Shown piece after piece: positions 35,467 to 44,694 of a DNA stretch of 64,000 nucleotides. A program made the translations under genes and the position numbers. Source of the DNA: Cohaesibacter haloalkalitolerans (GTDB lineage Bacteria; Pseudomonadota; Alphaproteobacteria; Rhizobiales; Cohaesibacteraceae); assembly GCF_003574655.1 (NCBI RefSeq), contig NZ_QNUM01000002.1, positions 62,001 to 126,000 on the forward strand, given 5' to 3'. The notes under the pieces were generated by a model. It made no database searches. It saw nothing but the letters and a program-made list of their open reading frames with translations, and was not told where the DNA came from. Numbering within the stretch: position 1 is the stretch's first letter; each line of letters starts with the position of its first letter.

Positions 35467-35879
35467 GTCTGTCTCCAATGGTGGGTTCAAGGCCCAAGAT
35501 CGGTTGTGATGCGCTGAACTTGATGCGAAACGTTCGCAAAGTCAACGCAAAAGCCATAACAAAACAGTGAGTTAGGCTGAGATTTGCCGTCGATCTTCTT
35601 AGAATCTTTCAAATTGTCATTGGTAAGTAGCTTGAATTGTTGCATTTCATTCTCAAAAATTGAATACAATATTGTCCGTATTTAATTGTTGAAAATTATC
35701 CTCACCTTTTAGAACCATGTCCTTTTCCCAATGCGATGGAGCGATGTGGAACGCCACGCGGTCCGCACGATTGCTTGCGCATGAAATTGTCGTGAGATCC
35801 TCGGATTTTCCATACCAATGACAGGCCGATTGGTTTAGGTCATGACTGAACACGCCCCAGCCAAGATTTGGAGACTGAC
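35467..35879. other. Divergent region upstream of the ferric-binding gene and HD gene
   Basis: About 410 bases, AT-rich from roughly 35580 to 35700, which suits promoters for both flanking genes. I see no clear iron-regulator box or RNA element. Confidence 0.4.
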
Positions 35880-36488
35880 ATGGCCCTGAAATCCGAAGCC
35901 CCCCGTGCCTGGCAGCGCATGCTTTCCGGGCGACGGCTTGATTTGCTCGATCCGTCACCGCTTGACATCGAGATCGAGGATATCGCCCATGGCCTCGCCC
36001 GCGTCGCCCGCTGGAATGGCCAGACCATCGGCGAGCACCCATTCTCCGTGGCCCAGCATTGCCTGATCGTCGAGATGATCATGCGCCAGAAGTTTCCCGC
36101 CCTACCAGTCGCGGCCCTGATGATGGGGCTTCTGCATGACGGCGCGGAATATGTGGTCGGCGACATGATCTCGCCGTTCAAGTCGGCGATCGGTGCCGAT
36201 TACAAGCGCATTGAAGACCGGCTTGAGGCCGCCATTCACATCCGGTTCGGCCTTGCGCCACACCCCACGGCCGCCCTCAAGAAGCAGATCAAGCAGGCGG
36301 ACCGGATTTCAGCCTATTTCGAGGCGGTTCATCTGGCTGGCTTCGAGGCAACAGAGGCCCGGCAGCTGTTCGGCGCCCCCGATGGCCTGGATGAGGAGGC
36401 GCTGCCGATCACGCCGTGGAGCACCGGCGAGGCCGAGGAAGCCTTTCTCCAGCGCTTCCATAACCTGCATCAGGCTCTGGGTGCCTGA
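35880..36488 (+). CDS. HD-domain hydrolase (YfbR-like)
   Basis: 202 residues. Metal ligands are visible as H in GEHPFSVAQHCLIVE, the HD pair in MGLLHDGAEYVVGDMISP and a later D in KQADRISAYF. This is the pattern of small HD phosphohydrolases such as the 5'-deoxynucleotidase YfbR. GGAG six bases before the ATG at 35880 sets the start. It leads a co-directional run with a tyrosine phosphatase and an NAD regulator, so a role in nucleotide or NAD metabolism is plausible but inferred. Confidence 0.87.
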   Translation: MALKSEAPRAWQRMLSGRRLDLLDPSPLDIEIEDIAHGLARVARWNGQTIGEHPFSVAQHCLIVEMIMRQKFPALPVAALMMGLLHDGAEYVVGDMISPFKSAIGADYKRIEDRLEAAIHIRFGLAPHPTAALKKQIKQADRISAYFEAVHLAGFEATEARQLFGAPDGLDEEALPITPWSTGEAEEAFLQRFHNLHQALGA

Positions 36489-36682
36489 GGGATGGCATTC
36501 CCGCAATTCCCGGGTCTGAGACGAAGGGTTTGCGACCAAATGGTAAGCGCCGGTTGAGCGCAAGGGACATGAAAAGCTGCTAGTCTTGTCCTGTCCTCTC
36601 AGGGCAGCCATCAAAGCGCCTCTCGCAGCGTGGGTGATTGAAGTCCGGTCAGGGGACCGGCAGGAAAGGTACGGTTCGTTCG

Positions 36683-37192
36683 ATGCTCTATGTTTGCTCC
36701 CTCTCCAAGCTCGACAGGGTGGTCGAGGCAGTCAAGGCCTCTCATCTGGTCAGCGTGGTCAATCCTGACATGGAGGTCATCCGTCCGAAGCGCATCGCAC
36801 CGGAAAATCATCTGTTTCTCGGCATGAACGATATTGCCGCCACCATCCCCGGTTTCACGCTCAGCACCGGACAGCAGGTCGCGCAGCTGATTGCCTTTCT
36901 GCACAAATGGGACCGCAGTGCGCCAATGGTCATCCATTGCTGGGCCGGTGTCAGCCGGTCGACCGCTTCGGCCTATATCGCCGCCTGTGCCCTGCGGCCC
37001 GATCTTGACGAGATGTTGCTGGCCGAGGATCTGCGCAAGGCGTCCCCGCCTGCAACGCCCAACCGGCGGCTGGTGGAGTTGGCTGACGAGCTGTTGGGGC
37101 GCGATGGGCGCATGAATGAAGCCATCAGAAGCATCGGCCGTGGCGCCGACTGCTATGAAGGCAACGTATTTGCCATGCCCCATATCGACTGA
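36683..37192 (+). CDS. Protein tyrosine phosphatase-like protein
   Basis: 169 residues. The HCWAGVSRS loop gives the P-loop catalytic C86 and R92 of cysteine phosphatases (HCxxGxxRS), and the fold is otherwise compact, without the extra domains of classical PTPs. Start at 36683 (MLYVCSLSKLDRVV); the ribosome site is weak. It is the second gene after the HD hydrolase and before the NrtR-like regulator. The substrate may not be a protein. Confidence 0.85.
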   Translation: MLYVCSLSKLDRVVEAVKASHLVSVVNPDMEVIRPKRIAPENHLFLGMNDIAATIPGFTLSTGQQVAQLIAFLHKWDRSAPMVIHCWAGVSRSTASAYIAACALRPDLDEMLLAEDLRKASPPATPNRRLVELADELLGRDGRMNEAIRSIGRGADCYEGNVFAMPHID

Positions 37193-37312
37193 TTGTGGTG
37201 CCGCCTCGATAGCGCACGCCAGCCCTCGGTCGGAAATGGTTTTCTTCCTCCTCCTGATGCTGTAACCATACACGAAAGACCTTTGACCGGATTCTGAGAA
37301 CAAGGGCAGATC

Positions 37313-38416
37313 GTGGATCAGGACGCCGATAACACATCGATGGTTTCCATCGCCATCGGGCTCAATGCCGCCATTCTCGCCGTACGGGCGCTGACGCCGA
37401 TGGTGCTGGAAGTGCATCTGCCCGACAATGCCCGTCGCAATGACGCCCCTGCCCTTCAGCCCCTTCGCTCGCAGCATCCAGCCACGCCGGAACCGAAAAT
37501 GTCCACCGGCACCATTGGCAATCAGGCCTCGCTGCCGTTCGGTCCGTTTGAACCGGCCCGGCATCGCACGCTGGAAGCCGGGTTGCGCGCCTGGGTGCGC
37601 AGCCAGACCGGCCTGCGCCTTGGCTATGTGGAGCAGCTTTATACGTTCGGCGACAGGGGCCGCAGAGTGGAGGCCGACGCGGGAGACCTGCACGAGGTAT
37701 CGATCGGTTATCTGGCCCTCACGCATCTGGCGGAGACTGCCAACAACGGCAATGACGAGCAACTGAACGGCTTCGGCGGGCGCTGGCGCAGCTGGTACAG
37801 CCATTTCCCCTGGGAAGACTGGCGCGATGATCGCCCCCCGATGCTCGATGGCCAATTGATCCCGGCGCTGCGCGACTGGGCCGCCACGGCAACAGACGAC
37901 GGCAACAAGGCGCTGAGCCCGATGCAGCGGTTGCGTCTGTTCTTTGGCATTGACGGCGCAGTTTGGGATGAGGAACGGGTGCTGGAACGCTATGAGCTGC
38001 TTTACGAGGCCGGTCTGGTGCTTGAGCACTATCGTGATCGCGGCGCCCCCCCCGCAGCTGGCACACAGCTGTTCGGTCTGCCAATGCAGATGGATCACCG
38101 GCGTATCCTCGCAACCGCCATTTCACGCCTGCGCAGCAAGCTCAAATATCGGCCGGTGATCTTCGAGCTGCTGCCCGACAGTTTCACCCTCACCGAGCTG
38201 CAGGCAACGGTGGAGGCCATATCGGGGCGCCATCTGCACAAGCAGAATTTCCGGCGACTGGTGGAACAGGGCCAACTGGTCGAGCCGACCGGGGCATCCT
38301 CAACGAGCACCGGCGGCAGACCGGCCAAACTGTTCCGCTTCCGGCGGTCGGTGCTGGTCGAACGTCCGGCACCGGGGCTGCGCGTCGGCAGCGTCAACAA
38401 GATGGACGCCGGATAG
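37313..38416 (+). CDS. NrtR-type NAD regulator (Nudix-like plus winged helix)
   Basis: 367 residues. The N-terminal two thirds is a divergent Nudix-like domain without a recognisable catalytic Nudix box, and the C-terminal 90 residues form a winged helix: DSFTLTELQATVEAISGRHL, KQNFRRLVEQGQLVEPTG and the closing GRPAKLFRF, the signature of NrtR repressors. NrtR proteins sense ADP-ribose or NAD-related metabolites. The GTG at 37313 follows AAGGGC. It sits ten bases upstream of rnhB, in the order usual for Rhizobiales; targets are not seen here. Confidence 0.83.
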   Translation: MDQDADNTSMVSIAIGLNAAILAVRALTPMVLEVHLPDNARRNDAPALQPLRSQHPATPEPKMSTGTIGNQASLPFGPFEPARHRTLEAGLRAWVRSQTGLRLGYVEQLYTFGDRGRRVEADAGDLHEVSIGYLALTHLAETANNGNDEQLNGFGGRWRSWYSHFPWEDWRDDRPPMLDGQLIPALRDWAATATDDGNKALSPMQRLRLFFGIDGAVWDEERVLERYELLYEAGLVLEHYRDRGAPPAAGTQLFGLPMQMDHRRILATAISRLRSKLKYRPVIFELLPDSFTLTELQATVEAISGRHLHKQNFRRLVEQGQLVEPTGASSTSTGGRPAKLFRFRRSVLVERPAPGLRVGSVNKMDAG

Positions 38417-38426
38417 GAACAGCGCC

Positions 38427-39128
38427 ATGAAACGCAAGGGATCATTCCCAAACAGCAAGACCACACAAGGCGGTCTATTCGACCTCGCCAGTAACGGACC
38501 GGACTATTCGCTTGAAGAAGAGATCATCAAGCAGATCGGTGGGCCGGTCGCCGGAGTCGATGAGGTGGGGCGCGGGCCACTGGCCGGTCCTGTGGTAACG
38601 GCTGCGGTGATCCTCGACCCTATGGCCATTCCTGATGGGCTCAATGATTCAAAGAAGCTGTCGGAAGCAAAGCGTGAGAGGCTGTTCAAGGAGATCTGCA
38701 CCAGCGCCCATGTGTCGGTCGCCTCGGCCTCTCCGGCCCAGATCGACGCCCTCAACATTCGCGGGGCAACGCTATGGGCAATGGCTCGGGCTCTGGAAGG
38801 CCTGCCGGTGCGGCCCGCCTTTGCGCTGTTTGACGGGCGCGATGTCGCCACAGCGTCGCCCTGCCCCGGACGTCACGTCATCAAGGGAGACAGCCGGTCG
38901 CTCTCCATTGCGGCAGCGTCCATCGTTGCCAAGGTCACCCGCGATCACCTGATGATGCGCATGGGGCGCGCCTTCCCCGGCTATGGCTTCGAGAGCCACA
39001 TGGGCTATGGCACGAAACAGCATCTGGACGCGCTAGACCGCTTGGGGGTTACCATCCACCACCGGCGCAGCTTCCGGCCCATATACGAACGCCTGCCAAC
39101 GCTGACGCCTGAAGAGGCCGCTGACTGA
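38427..39128 (+). CDS. rnhB: Ribonuclease HII
   Basis: Removes RNA from RNA-DNA hybrids, including single ribonucleotides. 233 residues with the catalytic D45 and E46 in AGVDEVGRGPLAGPVVTAAV, the GDSRSLSIAAASIVAKVTRD block and the C-terminal SHMGYGTKQHLDAL. Close spacing to the NrtR gene (ten bases) implies co-transcription. The ACTGAAGC / GCTTCAGT stem at 39131-39151, just past the stop, may mark the 3' end. Confidence 0.95.
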   Translation: MKRKGSFPNSKTTQGGLFDLASNGPDYSLEEEIIKQIGGPVAGVDEVGRGPLAGPVVTAAVILDPMAIPDGLNDSKKLSEAKRERLFKEICTSAHVSVASASPAQIDALNIRGATLWAMARALEGLPVRPAFALFDGRDVATASPCPGRHVIKGDSRSLSIAAASIVAKVTRDHLMMRMGRAFPGYGFESHMGYGTKQHLDALDRLGVTIHHRRSFRPIYERLPTLTPEEAAD

Positions 39129-39184
39129 ATACTGAAGCCGTCCGCTTCAGTCCAGCGGGGTGCATGGAAGGCGATTGCCAGCAA

Positions 39185-41170
39185 TTACCAGCCGCCACCG
39201 CCGCCGCCACCGCCGCCGCCACCGGATGAGCCGCCACCCGAGGAGCCCGAGGACGAGGAGGCAGGAGGCGTCATTGCGCTCTTGAGATTGGTGCCAATGG
39301 CGTCGGTGACCTGTGCAAGGGAGGCAGTCGGTTTCGACGTATCGAAGTGCCCCGCATACCAGACCGGCTGATAGGATTGTCCGGGAGGCATCTGCGAGAA
39401 GACCTTCTTTTCCATGATCTTGGACCACTTGCGTTCAACCCCCAAAGCAATGGCATAGGGCAGAAGATCTTCATAGAGCCTGGGCGTCAGCTCCGGCATG
39501 CCCGCCGCGCTGGCCTGATAGGCCTGTTCGCCTGCGGTCACGGTCATGAACAGCTTGAGCCCCTCAACCTTGTCCATGATCTCGCGGCCCTTGAGGGTCG
39601 GCGCCTTCATCCAGTGATAGAAGGCAATCGCCAACAGCCACATGAAAACGGCCAGCAACGTTGGCCCGACTGCAAAGAAATCGGACCCTGGCATCACATC
39701 GGTCTGTTCACCAACCATGATCAAGATGGCAACAATGGCCAGACCAGCGAGGATGATGGTTCTCAGACCATTGCTGATCCTCTCCGGCAGCAGAGCTCCC
39801 GCAAAGACAAAGAAGAGGGTCATGAACACGCCAAGGAAGACTGCAGTTGCCACTTCCAGAATGGGAAACTCGAAGGGAGGCGCCAGAAAAGTCCGCAACA
39901 GAACAAACAGCACCATCGATGCAACGGCGATCATGAGGCCAATAAAGCTCTTCCCCATATTCTCGTGGAAATAGGTTTCGCCGGTCTCCTTGTCGATGGC
40001 GCTGGTAAAGGCCGACATGATCTTGCTCATCTGCTCATATTGCATGGTCTTCAGTTTGACCACATCGCGCCCCTTGAACAGCGCCTTGAACAGGGCCTTC
40101 TCGCCAGCAGGCAAAGCCTTGACGCGGCTGTCCATCTGTTTTCTGCCCGAAGCTGTGCTACCCGGATTGTCGGTGCGATGAATCTCGACGCTCTTGCCTT
40201 CCTCCTTGATGGAAATGAGGCCCTTGGTGCCCAGCGAGATCAGGGCCGCCATGAAGGAGGTCTGGTCGCCTTCCTCGAAGGTGCCCATGCCATAGATATA
40301 GCTGGCGATGGCGGGGGATATGGTGTCGGGTGCCCGGAACAGGGGAATGACGGTGCCACGCTCGGGGTCTTTTCCAACCTTGATCCACGAATAGACCAGC
40401 CAGAGGAATTGCAGCACGGCGCCGAGTATGATGACCATCATCGGGCTGTTGTCGAGGAAGCTTCCAACGGCCCGTTCGGCTTTGCTCGGTTCCGGCACGA
40501 TGCCCTTTGGCCAGGCCACGGCGACAGTCATGCCCTCGCCGACATCAAACCGGCGTGTCGCCTCGAAGGCGATGGCGTTTTCGCTTTGGCCAGCCACCCG
40601 ATAGCTATTGCCCTTCTCGCCTTCGCTGCCGGTATAAACCGAGTATTGCAGAACGCTTGCCCCATCGGGCAATTGCACGACCACGCGGGCGGCATCAATG
40701 GGGAAGGCCCACTCCGTGCCGATGGCGTTCCAGTAGATCTCGTCATAGTCATCGAAAAAGCCGATGGAATCGTCGACGCTGTAGGAGATCTCGTAGGTGT
40801 GGACACCATTCTGCAAAAGCACATCGGCGTCGCCGATGCGCAGGCGGAAATAGCGCCCCTCGTGGCTGGTCTGGTATGGCTCGCTCTGCCCATCGCGCAG
40901 CACGGCACTGACCGTGGGATTGATGTGAACATAGCTGCCGCCTCTGCCACGATAGGTCTCCGGGATATCCCGCAGCAGGCCGCGCTTGATCTGATCGCCC
41001 TCGACAGTGACCGAAATGACCTCGGTGATATCAACCGTGCGGTCTGGATTGACGGTAATGGCAACCTGATAATCGGTAATGCGCTCGCGGGCGAAGGCCT
41101 CGGGGCTGCCCGTTCCGAACAACAGACAAAGGGTTGCGATGACTGAATAGAACAGGCTACGGAGCATCAT
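39185..41170 (-). CDS. DUF2207 membrane protein
   Basis: 661 residues. A signal peptide and the DUF2207 N-terminal domain (ERITDYQVAITVNPDRTVDI, then DIPETYRGRGG) lie outside the membrane; helices follow near residues 260 and 420-540, and the tail ends in a serine then glycine run (GGGGGGGGW), the usual end of this family. AAGGTGG five bases before the ATG at 41170 sets the start; a second ATG follows at once. It is the downstream partner of lemA, an arrangement found in many bacteria. Function unknown. Confidence 0.88.
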   Translation of the reverse strand: MMLRSLFYSVIATLCLLFGTGSPEAFARERITDYQVAITVNPDRTVDITEVISVTVEGDQIKRGLLRDIPETYRGRGGSYVHINPTVSAVLRDGQSEPYQTSHEGRYFRLRIGDADVLLQNGVHTYEISYSVDDSIGFFDDYDEIYWNAIGTEWAFPIDAARVVVQLPDGASVLQYSVYTGSEGEKGNSYRVAGQSENAIAFEATRRFDVGEGMTVAVAWPKGIVPEPSKAERAVGSFLDNSPMMVIILGAVLQFLWLVYSWIKVGKDPERGTVIPLFRAPDTISPAIASYIYGMGTFEEGDQTSFMAALISLGTKGLISIKEEGKSVEIHRTDNPGSTASGRKQMDSRVKALPAGEKALFKALFKGRDVVKLKTMQYEQMSKIMSAFTSAIDKETGETYFHENMGKSFIGLMIAVASMVLFVLLRTFLAPPFEFPILEVATAVFLGVFMTLFFVFAGALLPERISNGLRTIILAGLAIVAILIMVGEQTDVMPGSDFFAVGPTLLAVFMWLLAIAFYHWMKAPTLKGREIMDKVEGLKLFMTVTAGEQAYQASAAGMPELTPRLYEDLLPYAIALGVERKWSKIMEKKVFSQMPPGQSYQPVWYAGHFDTSKPTASLAQVTDAIGTNLKSAMTPPASSSSGSSGGGSSGGGGGGGGGGGW

Positions 41171-41299
41171 ACCGGCCACCTTCCGATCATGTACGGCAAA
41201 TGGGAAAGCCCGACGCGGCACCGGACATCGGCACACTGCGGCGGGCATCAACATGGAGACCCGGCAGCGTCGAGCCACCGAGCGCTGAACAGACCTCTG

Positions 41300-41860
41300 T
41301 CAGAACTTGACCTGCGGCGTTGCGCGGTCTGCTTCATTGTCCAGTTCGAAATAGTCCTTCTTGTCATAAGAGAAGAAGCCGGCAACGATATTGGACGGAA
41401 ACTGTTCGATCATCGTGTTGAGGTTGCGAACCGTACCGTTGTAATAGCGGCGAGCAAGCTGGATTTCATCCTCGGCCTTGGCCAGCTCCTGCTGCAGGTT
41501 CTGGAACCCCTCGTTGGCCTTGAGGTCAGGGTAGTTTTCGGCAACAGCCATCAGATTGACCAGCGCCTTGGACAGGTTGCCTTCGGCCTGAGCGCGTTCC
41601 ATGGCACCGCCGCCAGAGGCGTTGGCAGCACGGGCACGCATTTCGGTGACCTTTTCAAGGGTCTCGCGTTCATGGCCCATGTAGCCTTTCACGGCTTCGA
41701 CTAGGTTTGGAATGAGATTGGCCCGGCGCTTCAACTGCACATCAATACCCGACCATCCTTCATTGACCATCTGCCGGGTCTTGACCAGCTTGTTGTAGAT
41801 GGCGATGGCGTAAAGGCCCAAAAGAACCACGATCCCGAGAAGGACCCAGCTGATAGCCAT
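41300..41860 (-). CDS. lemA: LemA-family protein
   Basis: 186 residues. One N-terminal helix (ISWVLLGIVVLLGLYAIAIY) anchors a coiled, helical domain with NEGWSGIDVQLKRRANLIPN and VAENYPDLKANEGF, the standard LemA core. GGGAG eight bases before the ATG at 41860 sets the start; three further in-frame ATGs lie just upstream. Operon with the DUF2207 gene, 129 bases downstream. The cellular role is not established. Confidence 0.93.
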   Translation of the reverse strand: MAISWVLLGIVVLLGLYAIAIYNKLVKTRQMVNEGWSGIDVQLKRRANLIPNLVEAVKGYMGHERETLEKVTEMRARAANASGGGAMERAQAEGNLSKALVNLMAVAENYPDLKANEGFQNLQQELAKAEDEIQLARRYYNGTVRNLNTMIEQFPSNIVAGFFSYDKKDYFELDNEADRATPQVKF

Positions 41861-42141
41861 AATCATGTCTCCCATACTATAAATTCGTATTCCTGTGAGC
41901 CAGGTTTGTTTCCGGAGATTAACCCACAGAAGGCAAAGTGCAAGCAAGAGTTGGAGGGGGCCACAGTATTTACCCTCCGCCTACTTCTTTCGGCCAACGG
42001 CACCGCGTGGCTGCTGTACTCACTGGCGGGATGGTTTAAAATGGCTTCCGTCCGTCACCGCAACCAGTCGCCGGAAAGGATTGCAGATCAAAAGTGCGAA
42101 GCCGGGCACCCCTCGGCATCAGGAAATGAGGAGGAAAAACC

Positions 42142-43341
42142 ATGCCCCATGGCAGAAGCCATGATACAAAGCCGGACAGAAATCATGACAGCAATCATGA
42201 CAATATTCATGACGGGCTACCGCAGCGCTCACTCGCCCGCCGCGTCTTTGTCTTCATCCTGTTTGCAGTCATTCTGGCATTCCTGTTCATTCTCGTCCTG
42301 TTTTTCGCTGCAGGTTTCTTTGGTGCCCCGCCGCTTGCACAGGCGGCAAGCGCCCCCGCACCTGCACAGGCACCCGGAAACAGCGAGCGGTCCATGATAC
42401 TGACAGACCATCCATTGTCCGACAGCCTCTGGAACACACGAACCGGACAGAAAGCCTCAGTGCAGGAGCTTGCTGACGCCATCGCCGGGGCCCGTTATCT
42501 GCTGCTGGGAGAAAAACACGACAATCCCCGCCATCATGCATTGCAGGCCCGGATGATTGAGGAGGCCGCTGTGCGGATTGCCCCGAGCGGACGCAAGGGA
42601 CATGTGATCCTTGAAATGCTGGAGCCACATTACCAGCCTGCTCTTGATGCCATCTCGCAAAAGGCTGCCGAAACCGTTGTTTCCGGTCCTGAGGCGCAGA
42701 AAACTGCCGAAAATTTAACAAAGCCCCTTGGGCTGACGCTGGAATGGGAGACACGCGGCTGGCCCGACTGGGCGCTCTACCAACCGATTTTTACCACAGC
42801 TCTTGCCCATCACATGACCTTGCACGCAGGCAATCCGGAACGGGACGACCTGCTGGCGGCTGGCCGCAAGGGGATCCTGTCTGATGATTTGCAGAAAGAC
42901 CTCAGGTGGGAGCTGGACTATGACGTCAGCCAGCGCGACAGCCTCACCGAGGAATTGGTCGCCGCTCATTGCGGCATGATGGGGCCCGGCTCGGTCGGCC
43001 CGCTGATGACGATGCAGCGGCTCAAGGATGCCCATATGGCGCGGGCCATGCGGCAGGCTGGCACTGCAGACGATCTTTCAATCCTCATCGCCGGTAACGG
43101 CCACACCCGAAAGGACCGCGGCGTGCCGATGTTTCTGGAGCCCGGCAAGACCGTGGTCTCCGTCTCCTTCATGGAGGTCATGAGGGGCAGCAATGATCCG
43201 GCCACCTACCCCGGCTTCGATCCTGCACTCTATGATTTTGTCTGGTTCACTCCCCGCGTTGATGAGATCGACCCTTGCGAGAAGTTCAAGGAGCAACTGA
43301 AGGCGATGCAACACGGACAGACATCTTCAAACACGCAGTAA
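42142..43341 (+). CDS. Membrane-anchored ChaN-like (Tiki-superfamily) protein
   Basis: 399 residues. The N-terminus carries a repeated DxNHD motif (RNHDSNHDNIHD) coded by near-identical ATCATGACA units, then a hydrophobic helix (about residues 34-65). The soluble part has LLLGEKHDNPRHHALQ and LIAGNGHTRKDRGVP, the metal- or haem-binding histidine motifs of ChaN. ChaN proteins relate to haem or iron handling. AGGAGG before the ATG fixes the start. The anchor helix in place of a lipoprotein signal is less usual. Confidence 0.83.
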   Translation: MPHGRSHDTKPDRNHDSNHDNIHDGLPQRSLARRVFVFILFAVILAFLFILVLFFAAGFFGAPPLAQAASAPAPAQAPGNSERSMILTDHPLSDSLWNTRTGQKASVQELADAIAGARYLLLGEKHDNPRHHALQARMIEEAAVRIAPSGRKGHVILEMLEPHYQPALDAISQKAAETVVSGPEAQKTAENLTKPLGLTLEWETRGWPDWALYQPIFTTALAHHMTLHAGNPERDDLLAAGRKGILSDDLQKDLRWELDYDVSQRDSLTEELVAAHCGMMGPGSVGPLMTMQRLKDAHMARAMRQAGTADDLSILIAGNGHTRKDRGVPMFLEPGKTVVSVSFMEVMRGSNDPATYPGFDPALYDFVWFTPRVDEIDPCEKFKEQLKAMQHGQTSSNTQ

Positions 43342-43518
43342 AGCACCATTAACGTTTGCTTAACCGACTTGGACACTTTTGCGCACTATTGTAACGATTG
43401 CCTCCATTTTGATCACTGCATTAATCTCACGTTCAGGCTGCCGCGGTCATATCTCGCAGAACGAATATGTCTTTCTGACGCTTGATTGCCCGTCTTCAAA
43501 TACCAAGGATATGCAGTA

Positions 43519-44589
43519 ATGCATCGTATTGCCTTCATTCTCGCGCTCTTCCTGCTCTTTCCGTCAGCAGCCTTCGCCCAGACAACTGCCAGCTGGACCG
43601 TAAAGAAGGTTACCGGTCTTGCCTATATCGCCGAAAAGGGCGCAACTGCCATCAAGGTGCGTCAAGGCTCAATACTGGCTCCGGGACAGACTCTTTCGAC
43701 ATCAAACCGGACGCGCCTGCTGCTCACCAGAGGCAAGGAACGCATTCAGGTCGGGCCGGGAACAATCATGGCGATCCCGCCTGATAAATACATCCAGCCG
43801 GGCAAGACTCTCATCCTTCAGCAAAGCGGGCAGCTTCAGCTATCGGTCAACAAGAAGGATGTGCAGCATTTCGCTGTCAAGACACCCTATCTCACTGCCG
43901 TGGTCAAGGGTACGACCTTCACGGTTGACGTAGCAAAGAACCGCTCCAATGTATCCGTGCACAACGGCCGCGTGGAAGTCTCCGATGGGGCGACCGGGAA
44001 CACCACGGAGATCACGCGCGGCCAGACAGCATCTGTCACGCAGAGTGCAACGGGCAAGACTGAGATGAATGTCACGGCAGCAGGAGCAAAACCCGCCGTG
44101 CGGACCATCCGTTCCAAGATCAGCAAGCCGAATTTCTATGCAACGGTCAAGGTCAAGGACAAAGTGGTCGCTCTCAAACCGGGTGCCCGGCTTGAGACCA
44201 CCACCATTGAGGCGGTTCGCAAAGCAGTCACCACATCGGCATCCAACAATGGCAAGCGAGGCAAGGCGGCAGCAAACAACCGTGCTTATGGATCACAGAC
44301 TGCTGGTAGTGATGATGACAGTGACAATGACCATGGGAGCAATAGCGATAGCATCAGCTCCACAGCCGAGGATTCCTCATCTTCTGATGCTTCTTCCTCG
44401 ACTTCCAGTCCCGGCAACAGTAATAACGCAGGCAACTCGGAAAACTCCAGCGCCAGCGATACGGCAACAGAGAGCAACCCAGGTTCATCGTCTTCCGATA
44501 CAACCACCTCAACGACCAGTCCGGGCAACAGCCACGGCGCAGGCAACTCGGAAAACTCTAACGCCAGCGACACGGCTCTCGGCAAGTAG
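43519..44589 (+). CDS. Secreted FecR-domain protein with repetitive tail
   Basis: 356 residues. A signal peptide (IAFILALFLLFPSAAFA) leads to a FecR domain of about 140 residues with RTRLLLTRGKERIQVGPG and VKTPYLTAVVKGTTFTVDV, very like the FecR protein at 1438-2460. The C-terminal 100 residues are low-complexity, rich in Ser, Asn, Asp and Gly, with two imperfect copies of a 22-residue SPGNSxxAGNSENSxASDTA unit. There is no C-terminal membrane segment. No sigma factor or receptor gene is nearby. Confidence 0.82.
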   Translation: MHRIAFILALFLLFPSAAFAQTTASWTVKKVTGLAYIAEKGATAIKVRQGSILAPGQTLSTSNRTRLLLTRGKERIQVGPGTIMAIPPDKYIQPGKTLILQQSGQLQLSVNKKDVQHFAVKTPYLTAVVKGTTFTVDVAKNRSNVSVHNGRVEVSDGATGNTTEITRGQTASVTQSATGKTEMNVTAAGAKPAVRTIRSKISKPNFYATVKVKDKVVALKPGARLETTTIEAVRKAVTTSASNNGKRGKAAANNRAYGSQTAGSDDDSDNDHGSNSDSISSTAEDSSSSDASSSTSSPGNSNNAGNSENSSASDTATESNPGSSSSDTTTSTTSPGNSHGAGNSENSNASDTALGK

Positions 44590-44623
44590 GGTCTGCGAAG
44601 GCCGTTCACCAGATGGACTTACG

Positions 44624-44658
44624 AAAAAACCGGCTTCATTTGATGAAGCCGGTTTTTT
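44624..44658. terminator. Bidirectional terminator between FecR gene and glyQ
   Basis: AAAAAACCGGCTTCAT and ATGAAGCCGGTTTTTT pair perfectly over sixteen bases around a three-base loop. The A/T ends make it a terminator in both directions, serving the two convergent genes. Confidence 0.93.
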
Positions 44659-44694
44659 GATATCGGGCGCCAATCGCCTGAGTGCCGCGAAAGG

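Noticed and set aside
39187-39240. Run of GCC triplets
   Set aside because: It is the coding sequence of the glycine-rich tail of the DUF2207 protein, not an independent repeat element.
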